From assembly GCF_000935125.1 (NCBI RefSeq), contig NZ_JRKI01000062.1, forward strand, positions 1-64,000: a stretch of DNA of 64,000 bases, read 5' to 3'. Both the position numbers and the translations under genes were made by a program. Each line of letters starts with the position of its first letter. Within the stretch, counting starts at the first letter, position 1. This DNA is from Streptomyces natalensis ATCC 27448. GTDB lineage: Bacteria; Actinomycetota; Actinomycetes; Streptomycetales; Streptomycetaceae. Under the pieces are notes generated by a model that was not told the DNA's origin, ran no database searches, and was given only the letters and a program-made list of their open reading frames with translations. Below, in pieces: positions 24,487-33,810 of the stretch.

Positions 24487-24657
24487 GGTGGTAGAGCGGC
24501 GGCCGCGACGGGAAGACTTCTCCGAACCTTGCACAGTATTCGATCGTACGTTCCTTGGAGATGATCTCCCGGGGACCCCCGGAGTTCACCTCCACGTCAC
24601 TGTCCGTTACCCTCGCGTCACTCGCCCGTTGACGGCAGGACGCCAGGGTGGTGCGCC

Positions 24658-26007
24658 ATGACCGGTCGGCGACGCTCCTCCCCCCGCCCCTTTTCCTATG
24701 CTCCCGCGCTCGCTTCCGCGGTGGCATGCACGGCGGTCATCGCGTCGCTGCTCTCGGGCTGTGGCTCCCTCCCCGGGGCCTCGGGAGACTCCGGGGAGAA
24801 GGAGCCGGTCACGGTGATGACCTGGGCGCCGGAGGGTACCAGGGCGACCAATATGCCGGGCATGCCGGCCATGGCGGAGGCGTACGCCCGGTGGGTCAAC
24901 TCCCGGGGCGGTATCCGCGGCCATCACCTCAGGGTCCTGACCTGCAACGAGCGCAACGACACGGTCGCGGCCGCGCGGTGCGCCCAGCGCGCGGTGGACG
25001 AGGGCGCGGTCGCGGTGGTCGGCTCCTACAGCCAGTTCGGCCGCTCGTTCATGTCGCCACTGGAGATCAAGGGCATTCCGTTCATCGGCGGATACGGCGC
25101 TTCGGACGAGGAGTTCCAGAGCCCGCTGTCGTATCCGGTCAACGGGGGCCCGGCGTCCCTGCTCGCCGGAAACGGACGGCAGTTGGCGGGCAAGTGCCGG
25201 CGCGTCGCCCTGGTGCGGCCGGACACCATCCAGGGCGACCAGATGCCCTCGCTGCTCAACTCCGGTCTGCACAACGGCCATCGGCCGCCCGCCGAGGACA
25301 TCAAGGCACCCGAGGACGGCACCGACTACTCGCCCCAGGTCGCCCGCGCGCTGGACCGCGTCGGCGCGGACCCGTCGGTCTACGGCACCGCGGCCAACGG
25401 CGGCAAGGCGACCGGCTCCTGTGTGACCGCCTCGCTCGGCGACCACACCGACACCTTCTTCGACGCCTTCCGGCGGCTCCAGGAGGACGGTCCCCGGGTC
25501 CACGTCGCCTCCGTCCTCGGCAGCGTCGGCCAGGCGCTGGTCAACCGCACGGGCGGCTCGTCGGGCCCGCTGGAAGGGGCGTATCTCACCGGCTGGTACC
25601 CGGTTTCGAGCGATGCCCGCTGGGGGCCGATGCGCAAGGTCGTCGACGACTTCGCCTTCAACGACAACCGCATCGACCCGGCCGATCAGGGCGTCCAGAC
25701 GACCTGGATCGCCTACACGGTGCTGCGCGCGCTGATCGAGCAGCTCGACGACGCGGGCGTCGAGGACATCACCCGGCACGCCCTGCAAACCACCCTCGCC
25801 GACGGCGACCACGCCATCGACACCGGGGGCCTGACCCCCAAACTGCGCTGGCGCGAGACCGACATGCTCGCCGTCCAGAACTTCCCGCGCATAGTGAACG
25901 GCATGGTCACCTACCAGGTCGTCCGGGACGGGGAACTGGTCGCCGCGCAGGACGGGTTCGTGAACGTGACCCAGACGATGGAGCGGGGAGTCACGGACGA
26001 CGAGTGA
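24658..26007 (+). CDS. Lipoprotein substrate-binding protein of branched-chain amino acid type ABC family
   Basis: 449 residues. A signal peptide ends in a lipobox (ASLLSGC, Cys near residue 35). A periplasmic-binding fold of type I follows, similar to LivJ-like proteins: AYARWVNSRGGIRGHHLRVLTCNERND, VAVVGSYSQFG, then GAYLTGWYPVSSDARW. No permease or ATPase gene is next to it, so it is either an orphan receptor or uses distant transporter parts. The divergent upstream region contains a perfect GGAGAT-G-ATCTCC palindrome at 24557-24569, about 90 bp before the ATG. Confidence 0.85.
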   Translation: MTGRRRSSPRPFSYAPALASAVACTAVIASLLSGCGSLPGASGDSGEKEPVTVMTWAPEGTRATNMPGMPAMAEAYARWVNSRGGIRGHHLRVLTCNERNDTVAAARCAQRAVDEGAVAVVGSYSQFGRSFMSPLEIKGIPFIGGYGASDEEFQSPLSYPVNGGPASLLAGNGRQLAGKCRRVALVRPDTIQGDQMPSLLNSGLHNGHRPPAEDIKAPEDGTDYSPQVARALDRVGADPSVYGTAANGGKATGSCVTASLGDHTDTFFDAFRRLQEDGPRVHVASVLGSVGQALVNRTGGSSGPLEGAYLTGWYPVSSDARWGPMRKVVDDFAFNDNRIDPADQGVQTTWIAYTVLRALIEQLDDAGVEDITRHALQTTLADGDHAIDTGGLTPKLRWRETDMLAVQNFPRIVNGMVTYQVVRDGELVAAQDGFVNVTQTMERGVTDDE

Positions 26008-26011
26008 GCGG

Positions 26012-26041
26012 GTGCCGGACGGCGCACCGCCGTTCCGGCAC
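26012..26041. terminator. Bidirectional terminator between convergent genes
   Basis: GTGCCGGA (26012-26019) pairs with TCCGGCAC (26034-26041), enclosing a CGGCG/CGCCG inner stem. It lies between the lipoprotein gene and the Pro/Gln-rich protein gene. Confidence 0.65.
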
Positions 26042-26061
26042 TCACCACGCCGGCCGCGGGC

Positions 26062-27861
26062 TCACAGATTGATCGGCGGGCGCTGCGTCAGGCCGTACTT
26101 CTTCGCGATCGGGTTCCAGATCGCCGCAGCCTGCTGCTTGGCCTTGGTCGCCTCGCCGCTGGCCGCGACACCCTGCGCATACTGCCTGGTGTTGCGGGCC
26201 TTGCCCTTGTGGCAGCCCTTCTTCGAGTGCACCTGACCGGCCCAGGCCGCGAAATGGTTGTCGGCGGCGGCCGAGGACTGCCATGCCTTGGTCAGCGCGG
26301 CGGTCAGCTGGTCATGCTCCGGGATCTTGTCGACGGACAGCTGCTTGAGCCGCGTCACCAGCTGGGCGCGCTGGTTGGCCGCGGCCCGCAGATCCTTGGC
26401 CGCGCCGCCCAGGTTGTCGCAGGACCCGATGCTGCGGACGGCGTTGACCACGGACGTACGGCTGTCACCGCTGTCGCCGAGCAGCGCGTCCAGGCCCTTG
26501 GCCTGCGGCTCGGCCGGGTCGGCGGACGGCGTCGGCTGCGTCTTGTCCTTCGCCGGCTTGGAGCTGCTGGTGCCGGCGCCCTTCGTCTTCGCGGAGTCGT
26601 CGCTGCCGCCGCTCAGCAGCCAGCCGAGGCCGAGGCCGGCGCCCGCCAGGACGACCACGACGACGCCGACGATCGCGGCGGTGGGCACCCGGCGGCGGCC
26701 GCCCTCGTCGTCGTACGGCTGCTGGTCATAACCCTGCTGGTCATAGCCCTGCTGACCGAAACCCTGCTGGCCGAATCCCGGCTGGGCGAATCCCGGCTGC
26801 TGCCCGTACGGGGGCTGGCCCTGGTCCTGGAAGCGGGGGAGCTGCGCGGTGGCGTCCGGCGCGCCCGCGGCGCCCGGCGTGCCCGGCCCGTCGCGGAACA
26901 GGCCCTCGAACTCGGCGGGCGTCGGACGGTCCCCGGGCCCACCGGGACGGACCCCGTAGGGCGCGCCGGGCGGCGGGGCGGGCGTCCCCGCGCCGACCGG
27001 GGAGATCAGCTGGGTGGCCTCGGAGTCGGCCGCCGGGGCGGCCCCGGGCATCGGCTGGTACTGCGGCTGCGGCATGGGCTGGGCGGGGCCGCCCTGGCCC
27101 TGGGACGGCTTGATCACCCGCAGCATGGTGGTGGACTCGCCGGGGGTCTCGGGCCGCCCGCCCTCCTCGGGCGGGAGCGCGGCGCCGGACCCGTCGGGTA
27201 TCGCGCGTATCAGCGCGGTCGCCGCATCGCCCGTGGTGGGCGGCAGCGGGGCACCGGTCTGCGGGGTCGCGCGCACCAGCTCGCCGGCCCGCTCCGGCTG
27301 GGGCTGCGGGGGCTGCTGGCGGTACGGCTCCGGGTGCGGCGCCTGCTGCTGCGGGTCGTAGGGCTGCGGCTCGGGCTGGGGCTGGGAGACCGGCTGCTGG
27401 GGGTCCTGGGGCAGCTGGCCGTACGGCTGGGGCTGCGCCTGCGGGGCCTGCTGGCCGTACGGCTGCTGCGGCTGCTGGGGCTGCTGCGGCTGCCCGGTCG
27501 CGTACGACGGGCCCTCGGGTGACAGCGGCGCGGGGGCCTGCTGCGGCGGGACCGGCGGCTGCCCCTGGGGCGGCGGCGGGAAGCCCTCGCCCTGCGGCGG
27601 GAGCTGGCCGGGGGCCTGGGGCGGCTGGGCTCCGTAGCCCTGTCCCTGGCCGTATCCCGGCTGCCCCGGGGGCGGCGGACCGGCCTGCTGGCCGGGGCCC
27701 CAGGGCTGGCCCCACGGCTGGCCGGCCGGCGGCGCGGCCTGCTGGTCAGGGACATACGGCTCACCGTTGGCGGGCAGCACAATGCCCTCTCGCGCGGGGC
27801 CGGCCGCAGCATTCTGCGGGTCGGGGCCCTGTCCGCTCTGCGTCACCGGAACTCCTGCCAT
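26062..27861 (-). CDS. Pro/Gln/Gly-rich membrane-anchored protein with C-terminal extracytoplasmic domain
   Basis: 599 residues. About the first 385 are disordered and dominated by Pro, Gln, Gly and Tyr (repeats of PYGQ, QPQP and GYDQQ). One membrane span follows near 400-420 (AIVGVVVVVLAGAGLGLGWLL). A Ser/Lys/Thr linker leads to an extracytoplasmic domain of about 145 residues with two Cys (GSCDNLGG and KKGCHKGK). The layout resembles Streptomyces envelope proteins whose cytosolic tails are phosphorylated or phase-separate, but no function is established. The domain is helical, with SVVNAVRSIGSCDNLGGAAKDLRAAA as its first repeat-like unit. The ribosome site is weak. Confidence 0.75.
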   Translation of the reverse strand: MAGVPVTQSGQGPDPQNAAAGPAREGIVLPANGEPYVPDQQAAPPAGQPWGQPWGPGQQAGPPPPGQPGYGQGQGYGAQPPQAPGQLPPQGEGFPPPPQGQPPVPPQQAPAPLSPEGPSYATGQPQQPQQPQQPYGQQAPQAQPQPYGQLPQDPQQPVSQPQPEPQPYDPQQQAPHPEPYRQQPPQPQPERAGELVRATPQTGAPLPPTTGDAATALIRAIPDGSGAALPPEEGGRPETPGESTTMLRVIKPSQGQGGPAQPMPQPQYQPMPGAAPAADSEATQLISPVGAGTPAPPPGAPYGVRPGGPGDRPTPAEFEGLFRDGPGTPGAAGAPDATAQLPRFQDQGQPPYGQQPGFAQPGFGQQGFGQQGYDQQGYDQQPYDDEGGRRRVPTAAIVGVVVVVLAGAGLGLGWLLSGGSDDSAKTKGAGTSSSKPAKDKTQPTPSADPAEPQAKGLDALLGDSGDSRTSVVNAVRSIGSCDNLGGAAKDLRAAANQRAQLVTRLKQLSVDKIPEHDQLTAALTKAWQSSAAADNHFAAWAGQVHSKKGCHKGKARNTRQYAQGVAASGEATKAKQQAAAIWNPIAKKYGLTQRPPINL

Positions 27862-27995
27862 CGTGCTGCCTACGGGACCGTCGGCTCACGCTACCGGGTC
27901 GCAGCTGCGTTCGACCACGAGCCCTGGTCACCACCCCTTCCGCCCCTGGTGGCACCGGGCGGGGCCGTCCTGTCCGGCCCCGCACCGATGCCCCG

Positions 27996-29390
27996 TCAGG
28001 CCGCCGCGGCCCGCAGTTCCATCCGTGCGCTGAATTCCCGTACGACCGGTTCCTCCCGATACGGCTCCAAACGCAGCTGAAGGTCCTCCAGGTACTCCGC
28101 GCCCCGGTCGGACCGCAGCCCGCCGAGCAACTCCACGGCCTGGGTGCCCGTATGGCAGGCCGCTTCGATCTCGCGCTGCTGCACCTGCGCACCGGCCAGC
28201 AGCACCATCCCGATGGCGCGGCGCCGCGCCCGGCCCTCGGGATGGCCGTCCAGCGCCTCCTGGGCCCGCTGGGCGGCCGGGCCGGGCTGGCCCAGATCCC
28301 GGTGGCAGTGGGCGAGTTCATCGGCGAGATATGCCTGGTCGAAATGGCTGATCCAGGCCGGGTCGTCGCCCGCGTCGGCGGCCGCCTCGGCCCGTTCCAT
28401 GGCCGAAAGCGCCCGGCCCGCCACCGTCTGGAAGGCGCGGCCGTCGCCCATCAGGGCGTGCCCACGCGCCTCCGCGGCGAAGAACATCGCCTCCGCCCGT
28501 GGGGTGACATGCCCGCGCGCGCCCTCCTGCGCGGCCCGCGCGAGCTGGGAGATCTCCCGCGGATTGCCCAGCGAGGCGGCGAGATGGCTCATGCTCGCGG
28601 CCAGTACGTAGCCGCCGTAGCCGCGGTCGCCGGCCGCCTGGGCCAGCCGCAGCGCCTGGATGTAGTAGCGCTGCGCCAGCCCCGGCTGCCCGGTGTCGAC
28701 GGCCATATAGCCGCCGAGTTCCGTCAACCGGGCGACGGCGGCGAACAGTTCGCGCCCGACGGACTCGCGGTACGAACCGGCGAGCAGCCCGGAGACGACG
28801 CTGTTGAGGTAGTGCACCACGACCGGCCGCACATGCCCGGCCCCGAAGCGGTGGTCGAGTTCGCTGAGCGCCGCGGTCATGGCCCGTACGGCCTCGACGT
28901 CCGCCGCGCCGACCCGGGCGCCGGCGTTGCGCGCGACCTGGGTGTCCGCCCCGGTGATCAGCCAGTCGCGGCTCGGCTCCACCAGGGCGGAGGCCGCCAC
29001 CGTGGAGCCGCTGAGGAAGTCGCGCCGCCCGACGTCGCTGCGCCACAGCTCGCAGACCTGCTCGATCGCCCCCAGGACGGTCGGGGAGAACTGGAGCCCC
29101 ACCCCGGATGCGAGGTTCTTGCCGTCGGCCATCCCGATCTCGTCGATGGTGACCGTGCGCCCCAGCTTCCGGCCCAGGGCCTCCGCGATGATGGCCGGGG
29201 CGCGGCCGCGCGGCTGCTGGCCGCGCAGCCACCGGGCCACCGAGGTCTTGTCGTACCGCAGGTCGAGTCCGTGCTCGGCGCCGCACATGTTGACGCGGCG
29301 GGCGAGCCCCGCGTTGGAGCACGCGGCTTCCTGGATCAGCGCCTGCAACCGTTCGTTGGGCTGCCGTGCGACGAGTGGCCTGGCGGCCAT
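27996..29390 (-). CDS. NsdA/SCO4441-like regulatory protein with N-terminal helix-turn-helix and TPR-like body
   Basis: 464 residues from ATG 29390, which has AGGGGG about 7 nt upstream; the frame is open far upstream through repeat DNA. The first 70 residues (NERLQALIQEAACSNAGLARRVN...TSVARWLRGQQPRG) form a helix-turn-helix-like head common to a family of Streptomyces developmental and antibiotic regulators. It is followed by GVGLQFSPTVLGAIEQVCELWRSDVGRRDFL and then by helical repeats containing several tetratricopeptide-like pairs. Members such as NsdA are negative regulators, but the target of this copy is unknown. A divergent Prim-Pol-like gene lies 500 bp away, with tandem repeats between. 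Confidence 0.8.
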   Translation of the reverse strand: MAARPLVARQPNERLQALIQEAACSNAGLARRVNMCGAEHGLDLRYDKTSVARWLRGQQPRGRAPAIIAEALGRKLGRTVTIDEIGMADGKNLASGVGLQFSPTVLGAIEQVCELWRSDVGRRDFLSGSTVAASALVEPSRDWLITGADTQVARNAGARVGAADVEAVRAMTAALSELDHRFGAGHVRPVVVHYLNSVVSGLLAGSYRESVGRELFAAVARLTELGGYMAVDTGQPGLAQRYYIQALRLAQAAGDRGYGGYVLAASMSHLAASLGNPREISQLARAAQEGARGHVTPRAEAMFFAAEARGHALMGDGRAFQTVAGRALSAMERAEAAADAGDDPAWISHFDQAYLADELAHCHRDLGQPGPAAQRAQEALDGHPEGRARRRAIGMVLLAGAQVQQREIEAACHTGTQAVELLGGLRSDRGAEYLEDLQLRLEPYREEPVVREFSARMELRAAAA

Positions 29391-29462
29391 GCTGTACCCC
29401 CTGTACTGCTGCGCGTTCACCGTCGAACGCCGTTCCCCGTGATCAATGCCCCGCACATATGC

Positions 29463-29575
29463 CGGATATCCGAGACATCCCGGATACCGGTGATGTCGTC
29501 CCGGATACGGGCGATGCCTTCCCGAATGCGCGCAGTACGGGCGCGAATACGGGCGATACCGGTGGCATCCGGATG
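29463..29575. repeat. Degenerate ~21-bp tandem repeats upstream of the NsdA-like gene
   Basis: Units starting CGGATA or CGAATA/G occur at 29463, 29481, 29502, 29523, 29544 and 29570, so the four central units are exactly 21 bp apart. The best unit reads CGGATACGGGCGATGCCTTC. All frames translate to 7-residue repeats, none convincing as protein. The 21-bp period equals two DNA turns, which would place protein sites on one helical face. The rest of 29391-29884 shows no gene. Confidence 0.55.
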
Positions 29576-29884
29576 TGCGATGCCGGTGCGCGGAGCGGTC
29601 CACGGGCGGCGCGGGGCCGGACCATGGGGTGATCCCGAGAAGGAGCGTGGCGCGCGGTGCCCGTGAGCGCGGCGCCGCCATGGCCCGGACCCTCCGGTGC
29701 GCACCGCGGACCGCCGCGTGGGCGGCCTCTCCGCCCGTCACGCTGGTGGCTACCCGCTCATTGGTGGATGGCCGCATATGCGCCCCCGCCCGTGCACCCA
29801 TGCGCCCCGGGCGGAGGAACGATGCGCCGGGGGGTGTCCCCCATTCGGCCGTAACCGTTGGTGAGGGGCGAAGTTGTTTTCTGC

Positions 29885-30556
29885 GTGGAAGAGACCATCG
29901 GAGTCACAGGAGCCCCGCCGATCCCCCAGCAGCGCGGCGAGCAGCTGATCGAGACCGCGGTGCGTTACGCCGAGGAGCGGCATTGGGATGTGTTCCCCGG
30001 CGCATCGCTGGAGCACGACGGTGATACACCGCGCTGCTCGTGCAACGCCGACGCCTGCCCCGCGCCGGGCGCGCACCCCACCGGGCCCGGCTGGACCGGG
30101 CTGGCCAGCGGCAGCGCGTCGGCCGTGCGCCGGATGTGGAGCAAGCAGCCGCGTGCCTCGATCCTGCTGCCGACCGGCCGCGCCTTCGAGGCGCTTGAGG
30201 TGCCGGAGATGGCGGGCTGTCTGGCGCTGGCCCGTATGGAGCGGATGGAGGTGCCGCTCGGCCCGGTCACCCGTACCCCGCACGGCCGGATGCTCTTCCT
30301 CGTCCTGCCCGGCGCCTCGGCCAAGGTGCCCGAGCTGGTACGGAACCTGGGCTGGGTGCCGGCGGCCCTGGACCTGATCTGCCGCGGCGAGGGCGAATAC
30401 ATCGCCGCGCCGCCGACCCGTATGGCGCCGCACGGTTCGGTGCAGTGGGTGCGCCGGCCCACCGCCACCAACCGCTGGCTGCCGGACGCGGAGGACCTGA
30501 TCAGTCCGCTGGCGTACGCGTGCGGGCGGGACGCGGCGGCGCTCCGGGGGCGCTGA
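29885..30556 (+). CDS. Bifunctional DNA primase/polymerase (Prim-Pol) N-terminal domain protein
   Basis: 223 residues from GTG 29885 (VEETIGVTG), the start I recall for homologues; the frame opens at TTG 29858. It matches the short Streptomyces proteins carrying only the AEP N-terminal domain: ETAVRYAEERHWDVFPGASLE, a cysteine/histidine set in CSCNADACPAPGAHP, then ASILLPTGRAFEALEVPE and GEYIAAPPTRM. The catalytic acidic residues of true Prim-Pol enzymes are not clear, so activity is doubtful. It is commonly found divergent from an NsdA-like regulator, as here, suggesting a conserved functional pair. Confidence 0.75.
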   Translation: MEETIGVTGAPPIPQQRGEQLIETAVRYAEERHWDVFPGASLEHDGDTPRCSCNADACPAPGAHPTGPGWTGLASGSASAVRRMWSKQPRASILLPTGRAFEALEVPEMAGCLALARMERMEVPLGPVTRTPHGRMLFLVLPGASAKVPELVRNLGWVPAALDLICRGEGEYIAAPPTRMAPHGSVQWVRRPTATNRWLPDAEDLISPLAYACGRDAAALRGR

Positions 30557-30714
30557 GGGCCCGCCTCCCGCGGTGCGGGGCGCCGGCCCTGAGCCGCGGT
30601 CCTGAGCCGCACGCGCGGTGCGGGCCGGTGGTGTCAGTGGCCGCCCGTATCGTGGACGGCGTCGGACGGGGGCCATGACCGGGCCCCTGCGGGGACGTCG
30701 GAGGGGCGGGACCG

Positions 30715-31569
30715 GTGGACAGTGAACCGGAGCAGAGCGGGCCTGTAGGGCGGGGCGACGGCGCGGAGGGGGCGGCCGACGCCTCCCCCGACGGCGGTCG
30801 GCCGCCCGCCGTCCGCATCCAGGGCCTGTGGAAGAAGTTCGGCGAGCAGACCGCCGTCTCCGGTATCGATCTGACGCTGCCCGCGGGCCGCTTCATCGGG
30901 CTGGTCGGGCCCAACGGCGCGGGCAAGACCACCACCTTGTCGATGGTGACGGGGCTGCTGCGGCCGGATGCCGGGCAGGTCGAGATCGGCGGCCATGACG
31001 TCTGGCGGGACCCGGTGGCCGTCAAGTCCCGTATCGGCGTCCTGCCCGAGGGCCTGCGCCTCTTCGAGCGCCTCTCCGGGCGCGAGCTTCTCGGCTATAC
31101 AGGGCGGCTGCGCGGTCTGCCGGGCGACGAGGTCGACAAGCGGGCCGGTCAGCTGCTGGAGGTGCTGGACCTCTCCGGCGCCCAGCACAAACTGGTCGTC
31201 GACTACTCCACCGGTATGCGCAAGAAGATCGGCCTGGCCGCGGCGCTGCTGCACAACCCCGAAATACTCTTCCTGGACGAGCCGTTCGAGGGCGTCGACC
31301 CGGTGTCGGCCCAGACCATCCGGGGCGTCCTGGAGCGCTACACCGCCTCCGGGGCGACGGTCATCTTCTCCAGCCATGTGATGGAGCTGGTGGAATCGCT
31401 GTGCGACTGGGTCGCGGTGATCGCCGCCGGCAAGATCCGCGCGGACGGTCCGCTGGAGCGCGTACGGGGCGAGGCGCCCTCCCTCCATGAGGCGTTCCTC
31501 GGCCTCGTCGGCGCGAGCGGCCGCGGCGCGGGCCAGAACCTGGACTGGCTGGGCGGCGGCGCCCGATGA
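30715..31569 (+). CDS. ABC transporter ATP-binding protein
   Basis: 284 residues. A 30-residue acidic/Gly-rich head precedes the nucleotide-binding domain: Walker A GPNGAGKTTT, signature YSTGMRKKIGLAAAL, Walker B EILFLDEPFEGVDP and the switch His in IFSSHVMEL. It belongs to the ABC-2 exporter type. The GTG start has GGAGGGG about 8 nt upstream. The last codons overlap the permease ATG (ATGA), giving coupled translation of a two-gene exporter. Substrate unknown. Confidence 0.92.
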   Translation: MDSEPEQSGPVGRGDGAEGAADASPDGGRPPAVRIQGLWKKFGEQTAVSGIDLTLPAGRFIGLVGPNGAGKTTTLSMVTGLLRPDAGQVEIGGHDVWRDPVAVKSRIGVLPEGLRLFERLSGRELLGYTGRLRGLPGDEVDKRAGQLLEVLDLSGAQHKLVVDYSTGMRKKIGLAAALLHNPEILFLDEPFEGVDPVSAQTIRGVLERYTASGATVIFSSHVMELVESLCDWVAVIAAGKIRADGPLERVRGEAPSLHEAFLGLVGASGRGAGQNLDWLGGGAR

Positions 31570-33212
31570 CCGACGAAGCCCTCGCCGCGCCGTCCCCGAC
31601 CGCCCCCTCCACGAGAGCCCCCTCCCTGACCGGCGTCTTCGTCCGGCTCAAACTGTCGCTGCTGCGCAACGGCCTGCGTCAGTCGCCGGGGCGCGCCGTC
31701 GCCTATGTCGCCTCCCTCGTCGTCGGCCTGCTGGCCGCGGCCGGTGTCGTCCTGGGCCTGACCGCGCTGCGCGGCAACGCCCATGCCGGTGCCCTGGCCG
31801 TGCTGCTCACGGGCCTGCTCACCCTGGGCTGGGCGGTGATGCCGCTGTTTTTTCCCTCCGGTGACGAGACCCTGGATCCGACGCGGCTGGTGATGCTGCC
31901 GCTGCGGCCGCGGCCGCTGATCGTCTCGCTCCTGGTGGCCTCGCTGGTCGGCGTCGGCCCGGTGTTCACCCTGGCCCTGGTGACGGGCACGGTGATCATG
32001 CTGGCCCAGGGGGCGGCCGCCGCGGCCGTCGGCGTCGTGGCGCTCGTCCTGGTGGTGCTGGTCTGCGTCACGCTGGCGCGTGCCGTCGCCACCGCCTCCG
32101 TACGCCTGCTGACCAGCCGTCGCGGCCGCGATCTGGCCGTGCTGAGCGGGCTGTTCATCGCGCTCGGCTCCCAGGGCGTCAACATCGCCGCCCAGAAGCT
32201 CGGCCGCCCCGACGGCCTGACCGTCCTGGAACCGCTGGGTGCGGTGCTGCGCTGGGTGCCCCCGGCGTCCGCGATGGCAGCGGTGGACGACGCGGGCCGG
32301 GGGTCCTACGGGAGCGCGGCGGTGGGCCTGGCCCTGACCGCGCTCGCCCTGGCCCTGCTCCTGTGGTGGTGGCAGCGCACCCTCACCGCCCTGATGACCT
32401 CGCCGGACTCCTCCACCCTCCAGGCGGTCGAGAAGGACAGCGCACGCCGGTCCGGCGGCGGGGAGCGGGGGCTTGCGCGTCTCCTCCCGGATGGGCGCAC
32501 GGGCACGGTCATGCTCCGTACGCTGCGCTACGCCTGGCGCGACCCGAAGTCCAAGATGGGCTGGGCCACCGCCCTGGGCGTCGGCCTCCTGGTCCCGGTC
32601 GTCTCGTCCCTCCAGGGCCGGGGCAGCATCTACACCGCCTTCTCGGCGTCCGCCCTGCTCGGCATGCAGATGTACAACCAGTTCGGCCAGGACACTTCGG
32701 CCTTCTGGATGGTCGCCTCGACCATCGCCACACCGCGCGATGCGTACGAGGAGCTCCGGGCCCGCGCAATGACGCTGGCCCTGGTGGCCGTCCCGTACGT
32801 CACCCTGGTCGTCATCGGCACCGCGGCGCTCATCGGCCCGTGGTCGGACTTCCTCGAGGTGTACGGCCTGTCGCTGGCCCTGCTGGGCGCGCTGCTGGCC
32901 ACCGGAGCGCTGTCCTCGGCGCTCTTCCCGTATTCCATCCCCTCCGAGGGCAACAAGAACATCGCCCCGGGGCAGGGCGCGATCGCCTGGTTCAGCCTCT
33001 TCGGCGGGCTCCTGGTGGGCGCGGTGCTGAGCGCGCCGATGCTGGGGCTGACGATCTGGCTGCATGTCGCCGGGCTGCACGGCCTGTTGTGGGTGCTGCT
33101 GCCGGTGGGCGCCGCCTACGGGACCGGCGTCGCGGAACTGGGGCTGCGCGTGGCGGCGCCCCGGGTGGCGGCGCGGCTGCCGGAGATTCTGGTGGCGGTC
33201 AGCAAGGGGTGA
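31566..33212 (+). CDS. ABC-2-type transporter permease
   Basis: 548 residues with about 12 hydrophobic segments: near 48-68, 80-98, 115-150, 155-175, 195-215, 250-275, 330-345, 400-425, 440-465 and 480-530. It has a hydrophilic loop near 280-320 (SPDSSTLQAVEKDSARRSGGG). It has no ATPase motif and is translationally coupled to the preceding ATP-binding protein, so the two make a complete exporter. Length and layout resemble Streptomyces permeases annotated as transporters of unknown cargo. Confidence 0.88.
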   Translation: MTDEALAAPSPTAPSTRAPSLTGVFVRLKLSLLRNGLRQSPGRAVAYVASLVVGLLAAAGVVLGLTALRGNAHAGALAVLLTGLLTLGWAVMPLFFPSGDETLDPTRLVMLPLRPRPLIVSLLVASLVGVGPVFTLALVTGTVIMLAQGAAAAAVGVVALVLVVLVCVTLARAVATASVRLLTSRRGRDLAVLSGLFIALGSQGVNIAAQKLGRPDGLTVLEPLGAVLRWVPPASAMAAVDDAGRGSYGSAAVGLALTALALALLLWWWQRTLTALMTSPDSSTLQAVEKDSARRSGGGERGLARLLPDGRTGTVMLRTLRYAWRDPKSKMGWATALGVGLLVPVVSSLQGRGSIYTAFSASALLGMQMYNQFGQDTSAFWMVASTIATPRDAYEELRARAMTLALVAVPYVTLVVIGTAALIGPWSDFLEVYGLSLALLGALLATGALSSALFPYSIPSEGNKNIAPGQGAIAWFSLFGGLLVGAVLSAPMLGLTIWLHVAGLHGLLWVLLPVGAAYGTGVAELGLRVAAPRVAARLPEILVAVSKG

Positions 33213-33217
33213 GGGGC

Positions 33218-33281
33218 GTGGGGCCTGGCCGGTGGGCCGGCCCCACGGCATCGGCCGCCGCCCTGAGGTGGGCGGCGGCCG
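33218..33281. terminator. Two hairpins between convergent genes
   Basis: GTGGGGCC/GGCCCCAC arms lie at about 33218-33246. They are followed by a perfect 12-bp stem, CGGCCGCCGCCC with GGGCGGCGGCCG (33252-33281), around the loop TGAGGT. They would stop the exporter operon and, on the other strand, the LppU-like gene. Confidence 0.75.
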
Positions 33282-33294
33282 GAAGTTCCGAGGG

Positions 33295-33810
33295 TCAGAC
33301 CTTGGTGAAGCACCAGGTGGTGCCGAGGCCGAGGCGACTGCGCTGGTGGATGACCGTCGTGTACTCCGAACCGCACGCCTTGCCGTCCACGTGCGTCTCG
33401 CCCGTCTTGTACTGGGCGTCCGAGGAGTCACAGGCGACGACGGTCATCTGGGAGTCGTCCTTGGGGCCGGTGATCTTGACGCAGTCGCCGACCTGCGGGT
33501 TGTGCTTCCTGTCGTACGCCTTCCGGTCCGCCTCCTTCTTGGCCTTACCGCCGTTCGGATTGGTGTTGTAGTCGTAGACGTAATAGCCGACGCCGCCGAA
33601 GAGGGCCAGCATGATGACGGCGGTGATCAGCCCGCGCAGGGGGCTGCGCTGCGGCTGCGGCCGGCGCGGCGGCTGCGGCTGTCCGTACGCCTGTTGCGGC
33701 TGTTGCGGCTGTCCATACGGCTGCTGCGGCTGCCCGTACGGAGCCTGCGGCTGCTGCTGGTACCCGTACGGCTGCTGCGGCTGGTTCTGGTAAGGCGGCG
33801 GTGCGGACAC
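33295..33810 (-). CDS. LppU/SCO3897-family membrane-anchored protein
   Basis: 171 residues from GTG 33810, which has GGGGGAG 7 nt upstream; the frame is open to 33963 without a better start. The N terminus is a Pro/Gln/Tyr tract of about 60 residues (PYGQPQQPYG repeats). One membrane span follows (GLITAVIMLALFGGVGYYVY), and then an extracytoplasmic domain of about 85 residues with four Cys (GDCVKI, VACDSS, KACGSEY, WCFTKV) that can form two disulfides. The GDCV...C...C...WCF order is the family mark. Function unknown. Confidence 0.82.
   Translation of the reverse strand: MSAPPPYQNQPQQPYGYQQQPQAPYGQPQQPYGQPQQPQQAYGQPQPPRRPQPQRSPLRGLITAVIMLALFGGVGYYVYDYNTNPNGGKAKKEADRKAYDRKHNPQVGDCVKITGPKDDSQMTVVACDSSDAQYKTGETHVDGKACGSEYTTVIHQRSRLGLGTTWCFTKV

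Noticed and set aside
29366..29704. Short ORFs with 7-residue repeats upstream of the NsdA-like gene
   Set aside because: All frames of a 21-bp tandem repeat encode 7-residue repeats; no start with a good ribosome site supports any of them.
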